Positions 35,957-49,059 of a DNA stretch of 64,000 bases are shown piece after piece; positions within the stretch are counted from its first letter, which is position 1, and each line of letters starts with the position of its first letter. Source of the stretch: Hanleya hanleyi. Its lineage: Eukaryota; Mollusca; Polyplacophora; Lepidopleurida; Hanleyidae. Below the pieces are notes generated by a model, which ran no database searches, was not told the origin of the DNA, and worked only from the letters and a program-made list of their open reading frames with translations. The position numbers and the translations under genes were made by a program. The stretch is from assembly GCA_036873755.1 (NCBI GenBank), contig JAVTVY010019452.1, positions 1 through 64,000 on the forward strand. Direction: 5' to 3'.

Positions 35957-36425
35957 CCGTAAAAGTGAAATGCAAAGGTTTCTAAATTCTCTGTTTTACA
36001 TTTAATATTGGTTGTATCATACTTCACTTGGATTAATTTGAATGATCCTCTTTGCTAGGATCTTTTTGAAAGTTGGTACCCCTGGCCCAGCTGAATTCAG
36101 ATTTGCAAAACGTCATCGCTTATCTTTCTTTGATTGTGACGTCACATCAGACCAGCCGCTCGGAGACTGAACATTACAAGTGTTGATGAACGGCTAGGTG
36201 GTCTGATGGGACGTCACAAACCAGTGTCCAACAAGAGCAGATAAGCGATGCAGATTTCATTTCTTAAATCGGCGGGGCTTGAGATACCAACTTCGAAGCA
36301 CTTTTCAATAGCTACTAGGAGACAAAATACTTCAAATAAAGTAGCTCGGCTGATATTTCAATCATTAAATGGCCCATGAAGAATATAAAAAGGAAAACAT
36401 GAAAACCTTTGCATTTCCCCTTTAG
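35957..36425. mobile_element. TTAA-type MITE, copy in element A
   Basis: Homologous to 45180-45643 in copy C. The ends AAGTGAAATGCAAAGG and CCTTTGCATTTCCCC are inverted but their TTAA flanks have decayed. The centre has an inverted pair around CATCGCTTATC / GATAAGCGATG with two TGACGTCA-like words. Its presence in both A and C means it was in the parent element. Confidence 0.65.
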
Positions 36426-38998
36426 TAATCATAACTCAGAGAATATGTCTTGGATATCTCCATATATTACCAATTACATATTCTAGGAAAACAAAATAAA
36501 ACATACTGGTTGTTATCCTACATGTACACATGCAATGCTATATTATATAAATATGTAGGGCCTACTTTATAACTGGGTAGAGCCTATCCATGGTTTCTAT
36601 GTTTTTTGCCTTGGCAATAGAGAAAACACATGATCGGATCAAAAAATCGTCCAAGGCACTGTTGCCCCCAAAATGCTACCTACAATTGACTGTTGCTTTA
36701 TCTTACATACAATCATGTGTTGCCTCATTTTACAATTGCTGCAGTTAACAACTTATCAAAGTTATCTGACTAAAGGCAGATGTCGTACCACCTATGTACA
36801 GATGACTGTAACATGATGTAATGTTGCCTTCACCCACAATCAGCTTTGTCGATTCAGTGGGCATATACTGTGAGTAGGACTGACCAAGACATGAGCCTGT
36901 CACACTCAACTGTTGATCAATGACTGCAGAGTGCTTCTTAGTGTGGATTATGATTCTTCTACTTCCAAAATCTCTACCTTGTAAATGCTTTTCAATTTCA
37001 CATGAACCCCCCCCCCCCCCCACAAAGAATATTTTCCATTCTCACCCAAATTTTCAAACTCGTCCCCTCCTGAACATATAGATGAAAAGACCTCATTTAT
37101 CTGTTATACTGCTACTATTTGAAAAATAGCATGGTAACCCATCATTCTTATTTCAGATTTCACAACAAGTACATGTATACAAGTTCTGCTGATATATATC
37201 TATGGTAAATTAATCCAAATCTGACTGTGGGAAATTAGTATTTACTGAGATTTAAATATGAAAACAGGCTTATTTATAGTTCACTACTATAGTACAGTTT
37301 ATTAATAAGGATGCCTTCAAATTGATGGAATTAAATATAACAAATAGTAGGCCTATGGTGACCTGTTTACATTTCATTGTGTATCTTATCTTAGCCGGAC
37401 TAATGATTTAAGCACATTTGCACTGTTGGAAATGAATGTGATCTACTCCATTAAGGGGGACTTTTACCTAAAATTCTGATTAATCTAATTTCCCCATCCC
37501 TTGTACGTCTTTGGGCGATGTCTTCCCAAGGGGTTGGAGTAATGCCATGAAAATTCACCCTCGTGTCAAGAAAAAACTTTTTTTTTCCATATATGTACAT
37601 TTATTTTGTATGCTATTTTAGTCAATCAGGTTCAACCCAGTTAAGTGAAAAAAAAACCCAAATGCAGTGTCAAATTGATCTACAAGTGTCAAAAAACAAT
37701 ACAACCAGAGTGACATTAGCTCAATATAATGTCAAATTCATCTGTTCCTCCTGTAATGAAAAACTGATATTAAAAATGTTTTGGTTAATATTTTCTCCTG
37801 TCCATACCACATAAAAAATGTAGTGGTCCAGTAGGCCTACTATTGTTTGACACTTTATCAATTTGAAGCCGTGTTTGGGATTCTAAGCTTGATAATTGAG
37901 TCCTATTGACTAAAATGATGTACAAAATAAATGTAAATATGAAATATTTCTTTCCTCTGCCAATATAGATTTACATGCAGGTGAATGCTTCATCAACATT
38001 ATACACTCGAAAACTTTGAGAAGAAATCACCAAAAGAATGACAAGGACTGGGAAAATTTGAGTAATCAAATTGTTAATCGGATGCAGAAATTCTTTAATG
38101 GACGATGACTTGAGTATTGACCGATGGACTAGATGTTTGTACTTTGTGATACTTCGATTTCAGATTGTTATCAATTGATTGAAAATTTGGGTTGCAGTTT
38201 TACACCCAGCTAATATTGTATACAACATAATGCAGGATTCTCCACTCCAGAGGAAGATTTTTTAACATGAGTTATAAGCCGATTTTAGGATAACCGGCTT
38301 ATAACTCCTGTTACCAAATAAGGTCTACCGATACAATACACGTCTGCTCTAAATTTACGGTGCATTCAGATGTGTCGAAATATGGACCATCGCCAACTTT
38401 ATCCCGTCACAGAACAAAGTAAAAAAATATCATTACTGTTGATTCGGACTTACAAAACTGTCACTCGACCAAACGGTGCTCTTACATTTAATAGCTGCAT
38501 TAATAGCTTCTTAGATTGGTACCGGTATCGAATTTCCATCGAGAATTCCGCAATATGGTCACGGAGACGATCGACAGCTCATACTTTGTGAAATTGTGTT
38601 ACCGCGAGTATTTTCAGACGTATTTCCGGTTTGCACTAAAATGGCAAGTAAACAAATGTGGATTTGCCTTTAACATAGAATCGTGAGGCATGCAACGTGT
38701 CTGGGCCGAAAGAAATACACTTTATGACAGTCTTTCACTCACGCACATGAAAAACACGTGTTTCACTCCCGCCATATTTCCCTAACCGGAAGTAAACAAA
38801 ACAAAGCTTTGTGGGATACCTATTAATTTTAATCCTAGATTAGGCCGCTAATAGCGCGATTAACTAACACCGGTCCGTTTTGACGTTTGAGCAACGGGTT
38901 TAAATCACGGTGTTAGTTAATCTTAGATTAGATATTTAATAGTGGTTTAGCGCTAATAGTGGTGTTAGTTTAATCGCTCGTCGAACAACCGGCCCCTG

Positions 38999-41241
38999 GG
39001 GCCGGTTGTTCGAAGCGCTATTAGCGCTAATCTAGGATTAAATCTGCCTAATCCAAGGTTTAAATTTAATACTCCGATTAACCTGTTGCTCGAAGCGCGA
39101 TTACCTTAATACCACTATTAAATATCCCTAATACGCGATTAAATTTAATACACCTCCGGGAGGTGTATTAGTGTATTAACGACTATTAAATCGCTCGTGC
39201 ACGATTAGCGAGACACGTGGATGAGTCTGGTCAAACCCGGAAGTGACCAAATTCTAGAGGTCTTTCTCTTATTATTTCGAAAGTATTTCACCAGTTTTAA
39301 CACTAGGCATGCGAAATGGAAGCTAAAACGTTAGTCCTTGAGTGCGTTCAAGTCTTGTGGACGCGGAAAGTGAAATTTTGCTGTTACAAACGATAGAACT
39401 TGACCCAGATTGATCCCTTCCAGCTTGAATCATGAAAGTCGAGTTGACAATGATCGTCTTGGTTCTCAACTTGAAAATAAATTGTTATAAGCCTACCTTC
39501 TAGTCTAAATTTATTTAAACTTCCTCTTCAGAAAAGATCGTCACAGTGGCCTTCGTTTGTGTTTAATCCTTCAAAATCCCTCGATAAACCAGTCGACAAA
39601 GACGAAAAGGACAAGTGGGCACGCTGTTGACATCGTTATGGCCTTGACCTTGGTTCAGTTTAAGGGAAACAACTCGTTATACTTTCTTTATTATTAAATA
39701 CTTCGGACTGGGTTCTTCCCCTTATTTAAAGGCATTCTTACTGATTTAGCCAGACAGGTCATGAATGTTTTAACCATTACTTAAATATTTGAGAGTTATA
39801 ACACTCGAGAGTGTAAATTTTGAACAAATAATAGGAAGCTACAAGCGGATATGAACTAAAATATATAATATAACCACTAGATTCTATAAAAAAAAACCAC
39901 ATCTCCATCTTTTAAAATAATAAAAATTCACAGTTTGTTCTGAAAATAATTGAATATCAATATTAGTTTCATTTACTACTTGAACTTGCATTAGAATTAG
40001 AAATGCAAAGCAAATGGGCGTACAGAATGCAATGAACTAGTTGCCTAGCTTTTGAATAATTGTTTTCTTCTATTTCATGAGAAATATGACCAAGCACCAA
40101 CTTGGAAGGACCTAGCAAGTGGTATAAAATAATAATTAAAAAATATATATTTATCATTCAATATGCATAGAAAATAGTTTCACCATCATAAAATGTAATT
40201 TACAGGAAATGAAACAAAATTTCCACGGTAGAGAATATATTTCAACAAAATAGAAAATGTTCTTAACTAGCTAGAAAATACTTTTCATTGGAGTGAAAAT
40301 ATCTTTCACCTAATTAGAATTGAATGTTGCGAGCCACAGGAATATTCCACATCCTATACGGGATGCAGGGCGAGACTAACCTAGGATATCAAACATCATT
40401 ATCTGGAGAAACTGGACTCGGATATCGACCATCTTCATCTTCATTCTGTGTGCATGGAGAAACTAGACTTGGATAGGAAGCAGCTTCATAGTACATACAT
40501 GGCGAGACTGGACTAGCATTTCAAACATTTCAGTCATCTTCAGGGATAAATTATAATTTAATTATATTCCAAACATCTCAAACATCTCCTGTATAGTTGG
40601 ACTAGACTTCGATATCAAACGGCATCTTCATTCTGTATGCATGGCAAAACTATATCTAGACGACCATCTTAGTAGGGCCTATGGCACACATAGTGCGAAT
40701 GGGCAAGGATTTCGAACAGCTTCATTCTTTTGATTACATAAACCAGACTTCAATATTAACAGTCTCTATACTGCATGTATCATAATGGTACTGCAATTGT
40801 TGTTATAATAGTCAATGTATAGATTCTACATCGGCATTGGTATCTATATCATGATTCACCTATCTTAAAGTGTATATTTTTAAGATAGGTCTATAAAGTT
40901 TTTTATTTTTGTTCTGGCATCATCTTTAAGTAAACCTGAGTTGATGCCAAGTGTTGTCTTTCTCCACATTTTAAAGCTAGGGGAATCGAGATAGTATCAG
41001 CTAGAAGTGATACCAAACATCACAATTTTATTGTGGAATCTTGTGATAGTTTGACCTTGAACATCTACTCAAGACCACTCATGTTCAGTTGGATTCTGAT
41101 ATCATGACCAGATACATATATGGGGTTATTTTGGAAAGGCTTCTGTGTATGGAATTTGTTTACTAATGATTTCCTCAACTAGTTGAATTTTCTTGAAAAA
41201 TAAGTACTGAACTGAGAAATCACATTTCACTTCTATCATAT
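38999..41241. mobile_element. Large Harbinger-like element, copy B (left 2.2 kb only)
   Basis: It starts GGGCCGGTTGTTCGA immediately after the CTG that ends copy A, and follows A colinearly (A 31002 to about 33160). It then stops at TATCAT-AT next to CTG, where copy C begins. Copy A has ATCATGTCTGTAGGC at this point, so the break is exactly at an internal CTG. The right 5.8 kb of B is not present anywhere in the window. Confidence 0.8.
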
Positions 41242-42323
41242 CTGGGGCCGGTTGTTCGAAGCGCTATTAGCGCTAATCTAGGATTAAATCTGCCTAATCC
41301 AAGGTTTAAATTTAATACTCCGATAAACCTGTTGTTCGAAGCGCGATTACCTTAATACCGCTATTAAATATCCCTAATACGCGATTAAATTTAATACACC
41401 TCCGGGGGGTGTATTAACGACTATTAAATCACTCGTGCACGATTAGCGAGACACGTGGACGAGTCTGATCGATCCCGGAAGTGATAACATTCTAGAGGTC
41501 TTTCTCTTATTATTTCGAAAGTATTTCACCAGTTTTAACACTAGGCATGCGAAATGGAAGCTAACACATTAGTCCCTGCGTGTGTTAAAGTCTTGTGGAC
41601 GCGGAAACTGAAATTTTACTGTTACAAACGATAGAACTTGACCAGATTGATCCCGACCAGCTTGAATCATGAAAGTCAAGTTGACAATGTCAATGATCGT
41701 CTCGGTTCTCAACTTGAAAATGAATTATTGTTATGCCTACCTTCCAGTTCAAATTTATTTAAACTTTCTCTCTCTGAGAAAAGATCGTCACAGAGGCCTT
41801 TCTTTGTGTTTAATCCTCCGATTAATCAGTCGACGAAGACGAAAAAAGACAAGTGGGCACGCTGTTGACATGGTTATGGCCTTGACCTTGGTTTATTTTA
41901 AGGGAAACAACTCGTTATATTTTCTTTATTAAGTACTTCGGACTGGTTTCCTCCCCTTATTTGAAGGACTGGCATTCTTACTGGTTTAGCCATGTAGGCC
42001 ATAAATGTTTTAACCATTAATTAAATATTTGAGAGTTATAAGAGTCTCGAGAGTGTAAATTTTTTAACAAATAATAGGAAACTTTAAGCAGATATGAACT
42101 AAAATCCATGATACAACCAATAGAATCTATAAAAAAAACAAAACACATCTCCCTCTTTCAAATAATAAAAATTCAGTTTGTTCTGAAAATAATTGATTAT
42201 CAATAATAGTTTGGTTTACTACTTGAACTTGCATTAGGATTGGAAATGCAGGCTTACAGAATGCAATGATTCAAACCAGTTGCTAGCTTTTGAATAAGAT
42301 GCTTCTTCTGTTTCATGTGAACT

Positions 42324-42446
42324 TAACTCAGAAACTCTAGCTGTGATAGGAGAATATTGGGTAAGGGGGCGTGGCATTCCAGTCCATTCGCTAACAACCA
42401 AAAAAAATAAAAACAATTAGAATCCTTAGCCGAAGTTTTCGGGCTA
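42324..42446. mobile_element. 123-bp insertion with 9-bp target duplication
   Basis: It is absent from copy A at the matching point (A reads CATGTGAACTATGATC). Here ATGTGAACT is found on both sides (42315-42323 and 42447-42455). The insert contains GGGGGCGTGGCATTCCAGTC and ends AGCCGAAGTTTTCGGGCTA. No inverted termini are convincing. It is a short non-autonomous element of unknown type. Confidence 0.7.
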
Positions 42447-42970
42447 ATGTGAACTATGAACATGCACCAACATGGGAGGACCCAGTAAGTGTTACAAAAT
42501 GCCATTAATTAAAAAATATATATTTAGCATTCAATATACATGCGTACATAGAAAATAGTTTCACCAGCATAAAATATAATTTACATGAAATGTAAAAATA
42601 AATTCCAAGGTAGAAAATATATTTCAACAAAATTGAAAATGTTCTTACCTGGGCAGAATACTATTCATTGGATTGAAAAATATCTTTCACCAAATTAGAA
42701 TTGAATATTCCACACTCTATACTGGATGCAGGGTGAGACTAATCAAGGATATCAAACGTCATTATATCTGAAGAAACTAGACTCGGATATCGACCATCTT
42801 CATCTTCTTCTGTGTGCATGTGGAAACTAGACTTGGATAGCGATCGTCATCATAGGGCATACATGGCTATGCAGACTGGTCTAGGGTTCGAAACATATCC
42901 ATTCTGTATAGTAGGACTTGGATATCAGCCAGCATCTCCATTCTAAACTATGAATATTGAGACGACTAGA

Positions 42971-43155
42971 GTGAGTCAGTAGTAGGGTATAACATTGTTT
43001 TCAAACTTGTTTCAGTCATATCACGACGATGCCTACATGTGTCAGAACACGAGAGTGCTCACAGTTCCTATTACCCTGGACACTGATCAGCCCACCCAGT
43101 ATAGCACCCGGTCACCCATCCAAGTATTGACCGAGCTTAACGTTGCTTAACTTAT
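42971..43155 (-). mobile_element. 5S-headed SINE, truncated
   Basis: Inserted in copy C only. On the minus strand it reads a partial 5S-like head (AAGTTAAGCAACGTTAAGCT, then TACTTGGATGGGTGACCGGG), then the body with CTCGTGTTCTGACACATG, then the shared GTGATATGACTGAAACAAG tail. It is slightly more diverged than the copy at 57012-57244. Confidence 0.75.
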
Positions 43156-43997
43156 CTTAATATGGCACACATAGTACATAGTAAAACTGGGCAAGGATTT
43201 CAAACCGCTTCACTTTTGGTTACATAAACTAGACTTGAATATTAACAGTCTCCATACTGCATTTAGGAGTAGAGGAGACCAGAGTTTGAACTTTTTCAAG
43301 TGTATCATAGCAAGACTGCAATTGTTGTTATAATAGTCATTGTATAGATTTTACATCTTGTAGGCATATATTTTTGTTCTGGCATCATTTTCAAGAAAAC
43401 CTAACTTGATACTAAGTATAGTCTTTCTCCATATTTTAAAGCTAGCTAGGGGAATGGAGATAGTATCAGCTAGAAGTGATACCAAACATCACAATGTCAT
43501 TGTGGAATCTTGCATTAGTTTGAGCTTAAACATCTACACAAGACCACTCATGTTCAGTAGGATTCAGATATCATGACCAGATACATATATGGTGTTACTT
43601 TGGAAGAATTCAGTGCATAGAACTTGTTTACTAATGACTCAGATTTCCTCAACACTTAACTGTGAAATCACTATTGTTTTCACTTCTATCATGTCTGTAG
43701 GCTATAAGAAATTTTTAACTCTCCATGTTTGCAAACTTGAAAATGTGTCCAATATCGAAGCAGTTTTACATATTTAAACACAGTCTACAGACAATTTAAG
43801 TCTACAATGATACAAGACAACTATTCTAATATTTTTATTCAATAATTCCTTGCAGGACACCACATTTTAGTAATGGAATATACAAGATTAAAATAATTAG
43901 CCGGCTACAATATTTAGAGCAGCCAAACACTTTCTCAAAGTATTAAAAATATTCCAACACATATTGGTGCACCTTTTTCAGGAGAAAATTTGATATA

Positions 43998-44485
43998 CAT
44001 GAGTAGTGTGACTAACGTAACAGGACCTACAAAGTAGGGTTTGATATGATTTAAGTGTGTACCTTGATCTAAGACTGATCATTCCATGGTCGTAGGAGGC
44101 ATTGAGACATGTTTTTACCAATTTTGAGGTTTCTAGGTCACATACTTAGGTCAGTAATTGGGTCAGAAAGTAGGTCACAATGACCGTGACCCAATTAGAT
44201 CAGGTCACACTGACACTGACCTAATTAAGTGCATTTCCATGGTCTTAGGAGGCACTAGGACATGTTTTGCCAATTTCGAGGTTTGCAGGTCACCTAAGTA
44301 GATTAAATTTTCGTCAAAAGGAAGTCAGCTCAGAACTTGCTGGTAACAGTCCCCTAATGCATGTTCATGCCAAAAATCAATGTTCAAATTTCAACGGTTC
44401 TCCTTATTTTGACGGAGAAGGATTCGGATTGTCTTGACCAACTCATTACCGGACAATTTGCAAATGAGGGCCTACTTCGTAGGAA
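43998..44485. mobile_element. ~490 bp TA-flanked MITE in copy C
   Basis: Copy A is uninterrupted here (GATATATAATTTAAG); copy C carries this extra block with TA at both edges. Near the ends, CCTACAAAGTAGG (about 44030) and CCTACTTCGTAGG (44471-44483) are matching palindromic words. The interior has repeated AGGTCACAnTGACC motifs and two CCATGGTCnTAGGAGGCA blocks about 145 bp apart. No coding sequence. Confidence 0.65.
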
Positions 44486-44996
44486 TAATTTGAGAATTAT
44501 GAATAAGTGAACTAAGAAATGTTTTAGATTTTTGTTTTACTGTGCACATGTAGTAGTAATTTTTCAAGAGACTTACATGACTGAACCAAATTTCTCACAA
44601 ATGTTTGACCATGAAAATATGATCAAGCCCCATGCCTTCAATATGACTGTGTGGCCATAACCAGATGCATATGTGGTGGACATTTGGGAAGGAGAGCTAT
44701 CCACCAAGAGATATTGTATAAATAGTATCATAAATACTACAAAATTCATCACCTAAATTGACCTTTGAAAAATAGGTAGAGACATTTTTTATTGTGGCCA
44801 GTAAATGAAATCAACAGAGCTGTGAGTTGATTTTGAGGTGAGTAACCAATAATGTACCTTCCCAGTCAGATAATGAGAGTATTGCCTTGTGAGAACAAGG
44901 TGCTACACATCACTCCCATGCGATAGAACAGTAGCTTTAGTACAGAGTGAGCTATCTGCTTGATTTCCCCAATCATAATGGTGGACAATCTCCTTT

Positions 44997-45125
44997 GAGG
45001 TTGCGGCACGGGTTCGAGCCCAGCTGGTTCATGTGTGAAAGTTTGCCAGTTACTTGTCGAAGGGCGGTGGTTCTCTCCGGGTACTCCGGCTTCCTCCACC
45101 AACCAAACTGACTGTCACCATATGA
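44997..45125 (+). mobile_element. tRNA-derived SINE fragment
   Basis: GGGTTCGAGCCCAGCTGG carries a pol III B box. It is followed by AAAGTTTGCCAGTTACTTGT, then CTCTCCGGGTACTCCGGCTTC and ACCAAACTGACTGTCACCATAT, the body of a tRNA-headed SINE type I recognise from mollusc genomes. The A box and most of the tail are missing. Confidence 0.65.
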
Positions 45126-45179
45126 GTGAAACAAACTTGAGTGTGACATTCAGCCAAATTACCTCCCTCCCTGCTTTAA

Positions 45180-45643
45180 AGGTGAAATGCAAAGGTATTT
45201 AGATTCTCCTTTTCACATTTTATATAGGTTGAATAATGATATAAATACCAGTCTATCTACTTCACTTGGTTTAATTTGAATCATCTTGTCTGCTAGAATC
45301 TTTTTAAAAGTTGATACCCCTAGCACAGCTGAATTCAGATTTGCAAAACGTCATCGCTTATCTTTCCTTGATTGTGACGTCACGTCAGAACAGCCGCCCG
45401 GAGACTGATCGTTACAGGTGTTGACATCACAAACTAGCGTCAAACAAGGGCAGATAAGCGATGTGGATTTCTTTTCTGAAATCGTCGGGGCTTGAGATGC
45501 CAACTTCGAACCACTTTTCAACAGCTACTAGGAGACAAAATACTTCAAATAAAATCAACTGAAGTAGTTAGGCTGATATTTCAATCATTAAATGGCCCAT
45601 GTATAATATGAAAGGAAAAAATGAAAACTTTCGCATTTCACCT
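45180..45643. mobile_element. TTAA-flanked MITE (464 bp), copy in element C
   Basis: Ends AGGTGAAATGCAAAGG and CTTTCGCATTTCACCT are inverted. TTAA is intact on both sides (45176-45179 and 45644-45647), pointing to a piggyBac- or Kolobok-like family. The centre holds CATCGCTTATC and GATAAGCGATG in inverted order. The orthologous copy in A (35957-36425) has degraded flanks. Confidence 0.75.
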
Positions 45644-46432
45644 TTAACAATCATTTGGAACTTCTTGTTTGGTTTATCATCGAATAGGGTATCAACTCAG
45701 AGAAAATGTCTTGCATATCTCCATATGTTACTAATTATATATTCTAGGAAAACGAAATAAAACATACTGGTTGTTATCCTATATATGCAATACTATATTA
45801 TATAAATATATAGGGCCTACTTCATAATTGGGTAGCGATATGGGCCTATCCATGGTTTCTATGTTTTTTGCCTGGGCAATAGTGAAAACATGATCAGATA
45901 AAAAAATTGGCCAAGGCACTGCTGCCCCCAAATGATACCTACAATTGACTGTTGCTTTATCTTACATACAATCATATGTTGCCTCATTTTACAATTGCTG
46001 CAGTTATCAACTTATCAAAGTTATCTGGCTAAAGGCAGATGTTGTACCACTTACAGATGACTGTAACATGATGTACTGTTGCCTTCACCCACAATCAGCT
46101 TTGTCGATTCAGTGGAACTATACTGTGAGTAGGACTGACCAAGAAATGGGCCTGTCAAACTCAACTGTTGATCAATGACTGCAGAGTGCTTCTTAGTGTG
46201 GATGAGGATTCTGCTACTTTCAAAATCTCTACCTTGTAGATGGTTTTCAATTTCAGATGACCCAAAAAATAGTTATTTTTCCCCCCCAAAGAATATTTTC
46301 TATTCTGACTCAAATTTTCAAACATACAGATGAAAAGACTCCATTTATCTGTTATGTTGCTACTATAATAGTATTTGAAAAAATAGAATGGTGACCTATC
46401 ATTTTTATTTCATATTTCACAACAAGTATACA

Positions 46433-46525
46433 GGAGTGAGTCATATCACGACGGTGCCTACATGTGCCAGAACACGAGAGTGTTCACAGTTCCTATTATT
46501 CTGGACACTGATCAGCCCAGCCAGT
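46433..46525 (-). mobile_element. 5S-type SINE, short copy with 14-bp target duplication
   Basis: ACAACAAGTATACA flanks it on both sides (46419-46432 and 46526-46539), and copy A has the empty site. The insert keeps only part of the tail and the body (CATGTGCCAGAACACGAGAG on the plus strand); the 5S head and a tail segment are missing. The 14-bp duplication shows LINE-type retroposition. Confidence 0.85.
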
Positions 46526-48312
46526 ACAACAAGTATACAAGTTCAGCTGATCTACATGTATATCTATGGTAAATTAATCCAAATCTGACACACAGTATTT
46601 ATTGAGATTTAAATATGAAAATTTAATATAGTTCACTACTATACGGTAGTACAGTTTATTATTAAGGATGCCTTCAAATTGATGGAATTATATATTACAA
46701 ATACATGTAGTAGGCCTATGGTGACTTGTTTTCATTTCATTGTGCATCTTATCTTAGCCGGACATGTTATTACGGACGTTTTAAGCTCATTTGCACTGTT
46801 AGAAATGAATGTGATCCGACTTTTACCTAAAAATCTGATTAATCAAATTTCCCCAGCCCTTGTACGTCTTTGGCTGATGTCTTCCCAAGGGTTTGGAGTA
46901 ATGCCATGAGAATTCACCCTCATGTCTAGAAGATATTGGAAGAAGATTTTTTTTTTTTTTTTCCGTATATGTACATTTATTTTGTATGCTATTTTAGTCA
47001 ACAGGACTGTCAATTGGGTTCAACAAATGCAGTGTCAAATTGATCTGAAAGTGTCAAACAATACAACCGGAGTGACATTAGCCCAATATAATGTCAAATT
47101 CACCTGATAACTACAGGAATATGAAATGAAAAATTAATATTAAAAATGTTTTGGTTAATATTTTCACCTGTCCATACCACATAAGAAAAATAATGGTGCA
47201 GTACTGACTATTGTTTGTGACACTTGATCAATTTGAAGCTGTGTTTAGGATTCTAAGCTCGATTGGGTCCTATGGACTAAAATGATGTACAAAATAAATG
47301 TAAATATGAAATATTTTTTTCCTATTATTCTTCTGCCAATATAGACTTACATGTGGCTGAATGCTTCATGTATACACTCTAAAACTTTGAGAAGAAATCA
47401 CCTGACTGACAAGGGCTGAGGAAATTTGAGTAATCAAATTGTTAATCGGATGCAGAAATTCTTAAATGGACGACGACTGAATATTGACTGATGGACCAAA
47501 TGTTTGTACTTTGTGATACTTCGACTTCATACTGTTTTCAATTGATTGGAAATTTGGCTTGCACTTGCAGTTCACATGCCCCAGCTTTATTGTATACAAT
47601 GCTTGATTCTCAAGAGGAAGATTTTTTTAACAAGAGTTATAAGCCGTCATGTTACCAAATAATGTCTACCGATACAAACACACGTCGGGTCAAAATCATC
47701 AAATGGATTTATGGTGAAATATGGACCATCGGTAACTTTATCCTGTCACAGAACAAAGTAAAATAATATCAATACTGTTGATTCATGCTTACAGAACTCT
47801 CACTTGACCAAACGGTGTTTTTACACTTAATAGCTGCATTAATAGCGTCTTAGATTGGCACCGGTATCGAATTTCCATAGAGAATTTCGCAACACGGAAA
47901 CGACAGCTCATACATTGTGTTACCGCGAGTATTTTCAGACGTATTTCCGGTTTGCACTAAAATAAACAAATGTGGATTTGACTTTAACATGGAATCGGGA
48001 GGCATGCAACGTGCCTGGCCCGAAAGAAATAAACTTTATGACAGTCTTTCACTCACGAACATGAAAAAAAACGTATTCCACTCCCGCCATATTTCCTAAC
48101 CGGAAGTAAACAAAACAAAGCTTTGTGGGATAGCTATTAATTTTAATCCTAGATTAGGCGGCTAATAGCGCGATTAACTAACACCGGTCCGTTTTGACGT
48201 TTGAGCAACGGGTTTAAATCACGGTGTTAGTTAATCTTAGATTAGATATTTAATAGTGGTTTAGCGCTAATAGTGGTGTTAGTTTAATCGCTCGACGAAC
48301 AACCGGCCCCTG

Positions 48313-49059
48313 AAGCCTTCATATGTAATTTTCGTAAAGTTGAAAGATCTTGCATCTGTGCTATTTTTAGCTTTCTTGCATCAGGCTTCCTTCATCCCTG
48401 CCCGTTGCTGTCGGTGATATGCATAGCGTAGGAATATCGTTGTGTTTGCGTGCTAAAAGTGTGGCTCGGCCAGCCAGAACCGAAAGAAGTCCGGCCTTTT
48501 ATGGCAGGGTTGATTGATTCATTCTAAAATTTGTAGAGTTTTACGTTTAATGTTGACAAGCATCAGTAGAGCTAAGTTTACATGTATTTTTGCATGTTTT
48601 CTGTTTTTCTTAAAACTTTGAGATGTTTGAAACTTACATGAAATGTGGGCTTCTTAAATTCAGCTACTCTGTCATAATAACTTTCTGAAATAGTGGAATA
48701 ATTTCTCTTTCGTAACTGAGGTGTATTTCATTTTGTATTTTGTAGCTTTTTACCCATTTCATCGGAAAGAGTGCCGAGATTAAAGCAGTATTACCATTAC
48801 GTTCCGGCGTTGTGTCCTATACCTGCTAGTACTCTTGGGTTATCTCTATTGTTAACTCTTCGATGCAGCATAGAAACTGAAGAAAGTCAGTATAGTAAAA
48901 ACACTTCAGCGATGAAATACGAAGATGTCATATTTGGATTCGATCAAAACGAGTCGTTGAGAACTGTGACATGGTTCAAGAGGAACCCAACTGTTCAATT
49001 CTGGCTCCGGGTTCAGTTGCCCAGCAATCCACAAAGTCTTAAGAAGTCGAGTGGAGCTC
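48313..49059. other. Non-coding flank right of composite array
   Basis: No clear gene. A 125-codon open stretch covers 48771-49148 but begins with GTG, has no motif I know, and is not supported by repeats or homology. Confidence 0.45.

Larger units (their letters stand above)
31002..38995. mobile_element. Large non-autonomous Harbinger-like element, copy A
   Basis: 7,994 bp bounded by GGGCCGGTTGTTCGA on the left and its exact inverse TCGAACAACCGGCCC on the right. CTG stands at both junctions (30999-31001 and 38996-38998). The first and last ~200 bp are rich in short palindromes (AGCGCTATTAGCGCTAAT, CTAATCTAGGATTAA). A 3-bp CWG or TWA target duplication is characteristic of the Harbinger/PIF superfamily; the family assignment is inference. 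No transposase is present. A short conserved leader with ATG at 31317 (MEAKTLVLECVQ) is shared by copies A and B and altered in C. The middle (32340-32660) has degenerate ~70 bp tandem units (ATTCTGTGTGCATGGGGAAA). Confidence 0.75.
41245..48309. mobile_element. Large Harbinger-like element, copy C
   Basis: 7,065 bp with the same termini as copy A and CTG on both sides (41242-41244, 48310-48312). It is colinear with A but lacks about 2 kb matching A 33990-35930, and has gained several younger insertions listed separately. No transposase. Near the right end a short frame MESGGMQRAWPERNKLYDSL (47990-48050) is open here and interrupted in A. I do not assign it a function. Confidence 0.75.
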
